Source of the DNA: Sabellastarte sp. h YS-2021 | Lineage: Eukaryota > Annelida > Polychaeta > Sabellida > Sabellidae | NCBI GenBank assembly: GCA_964017235.1 | Contig: OZ024929.1 | Span: forward strand, 111,833,793-111,897,792 | Reading direction: 5' to 3' | Length of the DNA: 64,000 nucleotides | Shown here: positions 58,414 through 64,000 of the stretch, in pieces | Position numbering within the stretch: position 1 is the stretch's first letter | How the letters are laid out: the number at the start of each line of letters is the position of its first letter | The notes under the pieces: model-generated | Seen by the model: the letters and a program-made list of their open reading frames with translations, nothing else | Told to the model about the DNA's origin: nothing | The model's database searches: none | Translations under genes and position numbers: made by a program

Positions 58414-58713
58414 CTTAAAATATAAAATACTGAAACGGAAACGCCTTATATTAGTAAAATATATAAATATATTCATATATTTAAAGAAAAAAAATAGAAT
58501 TTTGTAGTAGATTTTACGTCTATGTTTAGTTGTTTTCGAAGACCCGGTTCACTTTTCTTTCCTCGAGTATTGAACTGAATCGTTTTGTTCCCGAGTAACC
58601 GACGAATAGTTGCAGCCCTACTGATTTGTACCCCTGACATTCAAACTACAACGCTTCAATTATAGGGCAAAAGACAGGGTGAGTAAACATATATAGTTAC
58701 TTCAGACACAAAC

Positions 58714-58898
58714 CTTTGAGCACACCAATGATTGCAATGACCACGTAAGACCCAGGGTATTGCTTCATAGCCCAAGCAACTCCATGATTCACCTTGTTTG
58801 CTCTCTGAAACTCCTTCAGTGTGTAGATCACAAGTTTAAAAGGCATCAGTTTAAACAGTCTGTAGACAATATCAAATGGAGAGTAGTTCACAAAGTAC
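58714..58898 (-). CDS. TRIC channel, coding exon with the KExxRxxK segment
   Basis: The acceptor is TTGCTTTTTCAG and the first base completes a Trp codon. The exon encodes YFVNYSPFDIVYRLFKLMP, then FKLVIYTLKEFQRANKV, NHGVAWAMKQYPGSYV and VIAIIGVLKG. The KEFQRANK stretch corresponds to the conserved KEVxRxxK region that binds phosphoinositide in studied TRIC channels. The donor is AAAG|GTTTGT, weaker than the GTGAGT and GTAAGT of the neighbouring exons, and the reading frame also continues past it for four codons to a stop. Phase and family alignment support the splice as drawn. Confidence 0.92.
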
Positions 58899-60728
58899 CT
58901 GAAAAAGCAAACACATTCTCGTCGAATACATATAAAGACATTTTAAAATTTGTGGAACAAGAGAAAATGTACTATATGAAAGGAATACTGGGTTCATTCA
59001 ATTTCATTGTCAGAAGCTTTTTGTTTTGGCACTACTAGAGGAGTGATATCACAAAGGTCAAGTTTGAGCCATATCTATACATAATCAATGGGAAACTGGG
59101 GGGGGGGGGGGGGCAAAATGCCTGTATGGAATATAAGAACGTGCCCCGGGGAGGCGATCCGATCAAATTCTTCGCACATTCTATGTTCTTATTTTCGATG
59201 ATTGAGTGTAATCTTCTACTGACCCTACCCTATCTAAAAGCATAATTTTCTATATTTTGCGGTAGGAGAGGTTGTATCATGATACACAGGCAATACTATT
59301 AGTCGATGACTTGCTCATTTATTTTAGATTGAAACTAGAAAAGGATTTTTGCTAACAAAAATGAGCCCCCCGGATGGATACTTGAGTTAATAAAGCTGTG
59401 GTAGTTGTGGTATGAGACTGTAAGAAGGTAAGCTTTACTTTGTTTTGTATGTGATGGAAAAGTGGATTATCTAAAAACTGTATCAGTTGCACTATTAGAC
59501 TGTAAGCAGAAAGTGAGCTTTATTGTGTTTTGTAGAGTGGTATATTTTATGAAAAGAATATATCATTTTTGCTGTAAATTTGGGATCGTAAATTTTTTCC
59601 AGGAGATATTTAATCCTAGATTTATAATGATAAAGATACACTGTAGTAAACTATAATTGGCTATAGATAGGGACATTCATATGTTGTATATCTTTGAGGC
59701 ATTTTATGCCTCTGAAAAAAAATACACGAAGTCAAATTGTGAGATGTTATTGTTAACACTTTTAATTCACAGATGACTTTATAGCCGAATATCATGAAAA
59801 CCCAAGGTGCTTACATATTATTAAGGCTTTTTCCATTCTCTCAAAACAGACAAGACATTCTTTCCACAAGGCTCAACTTCCATGAACCTAAAGATAAATG
59901 TCCTTGTCTGAATTGTTTACTGCCAAAAAGACTTACTGTAAGCATATCCCTTGATGAAAAGAAATTAATACATCTTGATATCCCTCATCAACCTTTTCAC
60001 TCAATGTGCACACATTATGCAAGACACAGATGTTAACACACAAAGCACAGTGGGGCATCACTGCCCAATCAGTGAAAGAGTGGGATTTGCCATGAATCTG
60101 CCTCCAGATAGATATCACACAAAAGCAAATACTGAGTTGGAGGAGAAAAAAGAGAATTTATTCATTTTCAATTAGCTGGAGATACATAAAGTACTGTACA
60201 AGAAAAACTGTTTATCAGAAAGTTTTTTTTTCAATCATATTATCTTCTGAAAGTAGTCAAGTCTATACAGTTGACCAATTTACATAGTGTATGTGAATAA
60301 GTAGCTACATCAATAACTCCTGCTAGAAAACAAAAGCTGAATTAATTAAAGCCTTTTTTCCCAACCAGGAAAAGTCATATCCACACAATTCCACAAGAAT
60401 GGAATCAGAAGAATGTGGGATTTTTTTAATGTGCCTATAATTGGGAATTTATATTATATGAACACTGATCAGCTGCAATATATTAATAACCACATGACTG
60501 CATGCTAAATACCTCCTTTTTTTCTTTGAAAAGGCCTAACTTCAAAAACACTAGGTGGTTAGCTTTGCCAGATAACAGAAATTTGTTTTAAGTATACATG
60601 TGGCAGGTGTGGTTTTAAAAAGTCTTCAAATAAATGAGGTGGGAGCAAAAACTATATATTTATTATGTCAAGATGGCCAGTCTCTAAAATACAGGACTTT
60701 TAAATAAAGAAGTCATTAAAAATCTTCC
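58899..60728 (-). other. TRIC intron, mostly unique
   Basis: It holds a 16-base G run (59098-59113) and a short local duplication near 59427 and 59499 (GACTGTAAG ... TTTGTTTTGTA). No gene was recognised. Confidence 0.45.
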
Positions 60729-60732
60729 TTAA

Positions 60733-62018
60733 AGGTGTACTCCCCAATATTTTTACAACTTTTTTTATTCACTAAATATGTTCTTTATAACATTCTTTAT
60801 GAAACCTATATATTTTAAGAACCCATACATTGTTTTAATTAGGAAATAAATTAAGATAAAGTACATGTGCATATGTTTGTATACAAAGGTTTGTTTTGAA
60901 ACCACCTGTCACATGACCACAGAAAAATTTTGAGCAGACCAATCAGAGCAGAGCACTCCCTGGCTTTCAACCACAGTGGTTATTCACCATTATGATCTTT
61001 CTATTAGGGCTGCAAGCGAGCCCGAAAATGCGCCTCGATTCCTCGTTTTAGAAGAATCGATTCGGACTCGGTTAATCGCTTGATTATCGCCCACGAAATA
61101 AACTGCTTCATATTTTGACATATCACGCCTTATAAAATGGTTACAAACCACACAACAGGAAGGAATTTTGATAATTTATTGAATTTGGGGGAAAAGACGC
61201 ATTTATATTGCAAAATATAAGAAACTTTAACCATCTTTATATTGCGAGATTTGAGGCGTCTTCGAAATACGTTATAATAAAATGCCATCTTATAAAACGA
61301 TGTTACACAAAGAATTAAAGCTTGCAAATACTTAAAATATATAAATATTGAAATGGAAATGCCTTATATTAGTAAAATATATAAACATATTCATATATTT
61401 GAAGAAAAAATAGAATTTTGTGGTCGATTTTACATCTATGTTTAGTTGTTTTCGAAGATCCGGTTCACTTTTCTTGCCTCGAGTATTGAACTGAATCGTT
61501 TCGCTTCCGAGTAACCGAAGAATCGTTGCAGCCTTACTTTCTATATTGCTGGAATTAAGCTGTGTGTCCTTAATGCTGATCAATGTTGACTGATGCCTAC
61601 CCCTGTGATTTCATGTACAAGATATATCATATGTCTATGTAAATAAAACCAGATTTTTTGTAAATGTCAAATGTGTCAAATTTAAACGTAGACTATTCAA
61701 GTGTTCCCCAATCCATTCATCTGGATTTAAGTTTGGGGTGTACACTTAACCCAATCTTTTTATCAATCCTTGTGTTATAAAAACACTGACTTCACTCAAT
61801 GTGTGGATGAGATCAGCTTTTCCAGAATTTCCCACTGGATATTACCTTTACCTTGTTATCATAACCAACCAGGAGGGCCGCTTTGCTGAAGTTTAAAGTG
61901 CTGTTTCTTTGTTAATAAGCTAAAGTTTTTCATTTGGATTGATTGTATGGGGGTTTTATGATTATCTTTGTGAAACAGAATAATAAAAATAGCACCTTCA
62001 AAATTGGGGAGTACACCT
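60733..62018. mobile_element. piggyBac-like MITE with TTAA duplication
   Basis: Ends AGGTGTACTCCCCAAT and ATTGGGGAGTACACCT are perfect inverted repeats and are flanked by TTAA at 60729-60732 and 62019-62022, the piggyBac target. No transposase is present. It contains the hAT MITE 61005-61536; without it the element is about 746 bases. Confidence 0.82.
61005..61536. mobile_element. hAT-like MITE, uninterrupted copy, 532 bp
   Basis: Ends TAGGGCTGCAAGCGAGC and GAATCGTTGCAGCCTTA, with the 8 bp duplication CTTTCTAT at 60997-61004 and 61537-61544. It is the empty-site reference for the carrier MITE at 56828-58620. Confidence 0.9.
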
Positions 62019-62099
62019 TTAAGCTTAATCAATGTGTCAATTTGATCTGTCAATGAACAGTAAGTCAGTTTAGAGCTGAAAACCCTCATTTTTACTTCA

Positions 62100-63275
62100 A
62101 GATGGCCATGACTGTACTTGTCTTGGAACTCCAAGATGGAAAGAAAATAAGAATGTCCTTACTGTCACCTTTAATAAGTGCTGAGGTGAGCTGAACAATA
62201 CAATAGCTGGAGATTAAAAAATGTCCCTTTTGTCATCCTTTATAAGTGCAAAAAAGTTTTAGCTGAGATCAGTTGAACCATAAGATAGCTGGACGCTGAA
62301 AATTTCCTTTTATTCACTGTAAGGTGACCATAACTTCATGCATATTGCAACTTTAAGGCGACCATAAAATGAGAATGTCCCTTCTGCCAACCTTTATAAA
62401 TGTGCCAACTTTTATTTTAAAAATTTAAACATTAACTGAGCTAAGGGCTGAAAAACCCTACATTTTAAGTTTAAGATGGCCATAACATCATTAATATTTA
62501 AATCATAAGGTAGTAAGAGTCTTCTTTTGATCTACTTAATATCAATATACGTCAGATATGGAAAAAGAAAGGGGCCACACAGCTTTATTCCAAATTTTAT
62601 GACTTTAGGGGGGGGCAATAGCTCCAATTATATTAACAGTTTAAGGTCACCATAAAGTCAGGATAATCTTTTGGTAAATCTTAATATATATGCTAAGTTT
62701 GTTTGAAAAAGTGAAACACCAAGTGCACTGGAGGGCTAAAACCCCCATTTTTGACATTAAGGTGACCTTAAGATTGCAAATACAGGGCTAAAACTTTGGC
62801 ATGTGAAAGATTATCAAAAAGTAGCTGAATAAGTTATCCAACAAAATGCCAAAATCCTGACCGTTTTTGAGATACAGACCAAGTACCCATTTTTTAAAAA
62901 GTTACGAAAATCAATGCCTCCCATTCAGGCATCTATGGTCCGATTGATAAGAAAATCCTTTCCGACCTGCGGATTTAGGTGTAGAATGTACCTGATAAAT
63001 TTTGTAGCACAGGTGTGTGTGGTTTTTTCCGAAACGTGATGACGGGGTGTTTCTGAAAAATGCTTAAGGTTACCTTAAATAAAGCTTAAGGTCTCCGCAA
63101 AGCATCCCAAAAGTTTTTCCCACCCCTACAGTTTTAAAGAAAGAAAGAAAGAAACGAAAGAAAAATTTGAAAGGCCAAGAAGTTATTCAAGGGAGATCAT
63201 AATCCGGTGGCGGCGGCGATCAGTCAAACTTATGTGAAAACAAATAAATGCCCCTAAAGGGCCGCTTAATAAACT
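62100..63275. repeat. Family F degenerate array with hairpin end
   Basis: Loosely repeated modules contain AAGGTGACCATAA, GTCCCTTTTGTCA and CTTTATAAGTGC. The 15 bp palindrome TTAAGGTGACCTTAA lies near 62757. GAGATACAGACC is near 62870. The tract ends in a CpG-rich block (CCGGTGGCGGCGGCGATC) and the palindrome GGCCCTTTAGGGGC on the complement (63252-63265). A GAAA repeat lies at 63136-63165. It resembles family E in plan and motif. Confidence 0.5.
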
Positions 63276-63393
63276 GACAGTAGTTCTTGGATGTAGGACT
63301 TCTGGCTATATGCAAATAATTGAAAATTAAAGACCTCACTTGAGATTAAAGTTGGTTTAAGTCCAAACTGGCATTGCTGGGTTATTTACTCAC

Positions 63394-63550
63394 CAAACAA
63401 TGGATGCAGTTAACAGGGCCTGATGGTCTTTGAATACCAAGATCATTGGCTCTCCAACCAGTAGGTTACTGAGAATACTACCAGCAAAGCAAAGAAGCAT
63501 TGTCCCCACCCATGATGACAGGGGGTGCTTTCTTGAGAAGAGCTGAGAGC
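63394..63550 (-). CDS. TRIC channel, upstream-most coding exon in the window
   Basis: The acceptor is TATGTTTCAG and the first two bases finish a codon begun in an exon beyond 64000. The exon encodes SQLFSRKHPLSSWVGTML then LCFAGSILSNLLVGEP and MILVFKDHQALLTASIV(W), the first-to-third helix region of TRIC channels (SRxHPxxSW, LLxGEP). The donor is TG|GTGAGT. Confidence 0.92.
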
Positions 63551-64000
63551 CTGAAACATACAAATAATATTTATACAGTAACACTTCTTTCACATTTTTA
63601 CCACCATTACTTAAAGGTTGCATCTTTGTTAGCAAGCATAGAAAGTGTTCAAGGGTTATAAAAACAGGTATCAAATACCCCAAGGAAAAGTTATCACTGG
63701 GCAAAATGAGGTTACATATTATAACTTTTCCATGATAAAATTTTCAAGTGGGTATTATAGGAGGCTAGGAGTGGGTACTTGTGTTCTTCATGCTCTATGC
63801 AAATCAGTCCGGAGTGAGCATCAAAACTGATATTTAGTTAACTCTGGAATATTCAACCTTGCTTTCCAAGTTCTGCAACTAAAATCACACAGAATTTTTA
63901 TAGAACCTGTACAGTATACCTGAGTCATTTCAGCCAAAATTCGAAATCAATCAAAAAAATATAGCATCAGAGATGCCCGTACCCCACAGCCTGGGGAAAT
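63551..64000 (-). other. Upstream TRIC intron; start of another family A copy at the edge
   Basis: From about 63962 the sequence ATAGCATCAGAGATGCCCGT then ACCCCACAGCCTGGGGAAAT repeats the left end of the family A element at 17499. The element is cut by the window edge. Confidence 0.6.

Larger units (their letters stand above)
56828..58620. mobile_element. Carrier hAT-like MITE with three nested MITEs
   Basis: The outer ends CAGGGCTGCAAGAGAGC and GAATAGTTGCAGCCCTA are inverted repeats with the 8 bp duplication CTGATTTG at 56820-56827 and 58621-58628. Removing the three nested inserts and their duplications leaves about 533 bases, matching the uninterrupted sister copy at 61005-61536 (532 bases) throughout. 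It ends 94 bases from the TRIC exon 58714-58898. Confidence 0.88.
29693..63550 (-). other. TMEM38/TRIC trimeric intracellular cation channel gene (5' end outside window)
   Basis: Gene-level entry joining the four coding exons 63394-63550, 58714-58898, 33104-33191 and 29693-29999. TRIC channels are homotrimeric K+-permeable channels of the sarco/endoplasmic reticulum that balance charge during Ca2+ release. Exon phases match at each junction: TG|G, G|GT and TT|T complete Trp, Gly and Phe codons. The joined protein follows the TRIC order: RKHPLSSW...LLVGEP (early helices), KEFQRANKVNHGV (the KEVxRxxK-like lipid-binding stretch), GVLKGAGYYY (Gly-rich kink), ERLVRGVWVPSNNE, VSKGSLIASIVF, PFVPVENLFCAVFMG. 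It ends in KKND, a KKXX ER-retrieval signal. Vertebrate family members are about 290-300 residues; 242 residues are seen here, so roughly 45-50 N-terminal residues are missing beyond 64000. Which paralogue (A or B) it corresponds to cannot be settled. Confidence 0.92.

Noticed and set aside
59794..60175. Cys/His-containing frame (CPCLNCLLP, HSMCTHYARHRC)
   Set aside because: Cysteine spacing fits no known finger; single isolated frame in an intron.

Overview
The window looks like a piece of an AT-rich, intron-bearing animal genome, most likely a mollusc (probably a bivalve). This rests on one recognisable host gene with GT-AG introns, a Tx1/L1-like LINE, DIRS-type tyrosine-recombinase retrotransposons, hAT and piggyBac-type elements, and many non-autonomous repeats built around minisatellite arrays. 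The species call is inference. No bacterial operon, rRNA, tRNA or CRISPR array was recognised.

Host gene: the only convincing cellular gene is a TMEM38/TRIC family trimeric intracellular cation channel on the minus strand. Four coding exons are in the window (63394-63550, 58714-58898, 33104-33191, 29693-29999). Their phases and splice sites fit together exactly and the spliced reading ends in a KKXX ER-retrieval tail. The first coding exon(s) lie beyond base 64000. A repeat-free stretch of about 2.7 kb (26985-29692) is the likely 3' UTR, with an AATAAA on the minus strand near 27005. One intron is 25.5 kb and is mostly transposons.

Layout. 1-5216: decayed Tx1-like LINE split by a MITE. 5230-5320: remnant of a DIRS terminal repeat. 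5878-7296: short 'family B' repeat element. 7546-17475: DIRS element (minus strand: gag, RT, RNase H, tyrosine recombinase, internal complementary region) whose left ITR was hit by a second LINE (13711-17384, TSD present). 17499-19434: 'family A' element with a ~137 bp array. 20013-26936: large composite B element carrying a 'family D' insertion and two further arrays. 26985-33191: TRIC 3' UTR and last two exons, with a D array in the intron. 34675-35378: 3' end of a second DIRS family. 35379-39292: second composite B+D element. 39766-42965: G-rich repeats, a foldback and the 'family C' array. 42980-45600: second DIRS body, internally deleted. 45880-51995: family A copy split by a hAT transposon, itself carrying a B-type array in its transposase intron. 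52638-55869: 'family E' element. 56432-58620: MITE nest. 58714-58898: TRIC exon. 60733-62018: piggyBac-like MITE containing a hAT MITE. 62100-63275: 'family F' degenerate array. 63394-63550: TRIC exon.

Most interesting: (i) families A to F share one plan (asymmetric terminal inverted repeats, tandem array, CpG/GC-rich block, terminal palindrome, A-rich end), like Helentron-type non-autonomous elements. (ii) Sequence-unrelated arrays share a near-identical 15-19 bp motif around GGTTTCCGAGATAT. (iii) Families A and D are dense arrays of TCAAGGTCA/TGACCTTGA, the extended half-site of NR5A/ERR nuclear receptors. (iv) D sits at the same point in two B copies and an empty-site copy is present in the same window, so the composite spread as a unit. 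(v) Several nested insertions have readable target duplications and empty sites, giving an insertion order.
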